The notes beneath the pieces are model-generated. The model ran no database searches. It was not told where the DNA came from and was given only the letters and a program-made list of their open reading frames with translations. Made by a program: the position numbers and the translations under genes. 30,135 nt of DNA, from positions 1-30,135 of the IMG/VR virus record IMGVR_UViG_3300007540_000061; one strand, 5' to 3'. The stretch comes from a virus. Of the stretch, positions 29,982-30,135 are shown piece after piece; position 1 is the stretch's first letter, and each line of letters opens with the position of its first letter.

Positions 29982-30135
29982 TTAATTCCTCGCCCTTATG
30001 GCTTTGTCAGATTCCATATCCATGATCTGATGCATGGCTTTCGACCGCGCATTCAGTTCTTCGCCGCTATTGTATACCGGCCATTGATTTGAATCTATTT
30101 CAGATTTCCAGCGATTGTATGCCTCGCCCTCAGTC
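29982..30135 (-). CDS. Partial CDS at right edge (C-terminal 50 residues)
   Basis: Open frame from the window edge to a TAA at 29982-29984. The visible end has EAYNRWKSEIDSNQWPVYNS and HQIMDMESDKAIRAR. The composition looks like a real gene, perhaps in the terminase region, but I cannot name it. The start is outside the window. Confidence 0.6.
   Translation of the reverse strand, partial: TEGEAYNRWKSEIDSNQWPVYNSGEELNARSKAMHQIMDMESDKAIRARN

Noticed and set aside
1-30135. tRNA, rRNA, CRISPR array, IS element or integrase
   Set aside because: No cloverleaf, no regularly spaced repeats with unique spacers, and no transposase or integrase motif were seen in reading both strands; a covariance-model scan was not possible.

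Overview
The window looks like part of the genome of a short-tailed (podovirus-type) phage or prophage. The right two thirds is a minus-strand virion and lysis operon built on the T7-like plan: head-tail connector, scaffold, capsid, tail tubular proteins A and B, internal virion proteins and a T7-type fibre N-terminus. Protein styles (exported two-Cys protein, 3-TM holin, TTG-started metallophosphoesterase) and moderate GC suggest a marine or aquatic alphaproteobacterial host; that is inference. No terminase, integrase, CI repressor, RNA polymerase or DNA polymerase is visible, and a CDS is cut at the right edge, so the genome is incomplete here.

Layout. (1) 1-183: two large inverted repeats built from a repeated G/T-rich unit, a candidate origin or transcription barrier. 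(2) 184-3065, minus strand: a Cro-like repressor gene of only 53 codons, a conserved phage protein, a DUF6378-like protein and a Toprim/RepA-like primase-helicase, all overlapping. (3) 3066-3179: divergent promoter/operator region. (4) 3180-8041, plus strand: an acidic leader protein, then a recombination-replication cassette: Sak4-like ATPase, conserved protein, DUF669 protein, Cas4-like PD-(D/E)XK nuclease, SF2 helicase, VRR-NUC nuclease. (5) 8032-9455, plus strand: a second promoter whose leader repeats an element of the first, then six or so very small genes (one membrane peptide, two Cys-rich proteins) and a strong terminator. (6) 9454-9813: a moron-like insertion at the 3' end of the metallophosphoesterase gene, with a diverged second copy of the last 19 codons of that gene left behind. 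(7) 9753-13402, minus strand: metallophosphoesterase, lysozyme, small basic protein, holin/spanin candidates, exported protein and small tail genes. (8) 13392-21525: fibre with collagen-like and YadA-head-like repeats and an S74 chaperone, then three internal virion proteins. (9) 21527-29977: tail tubular proteins, decoration protein, capsid, scaffold, connector and small structural genes, GNAT enzyme. The capsid and decoration genes form their own unit, with a terminator and promoter before them and a hairpin after them.

How it works together. The early region appears to be switched by the Cro-like protein at the divergent operators: leftward primase-helicase, rightward recombination genes. 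Replication would combine the phage helicase/primase and recombination proteins with the host polymerase. Late genes run leftward from beyond the right edge, helped by internal promoters, and end in lysis. Many genes were found by direct reading because they are too short for usual ORF cut-offs: cro-like 2904-3065, 8420-8512, 8509-8673, 11403-11546, 25748-25894, 29885-29977 and the partial CDS at 29982-30135.
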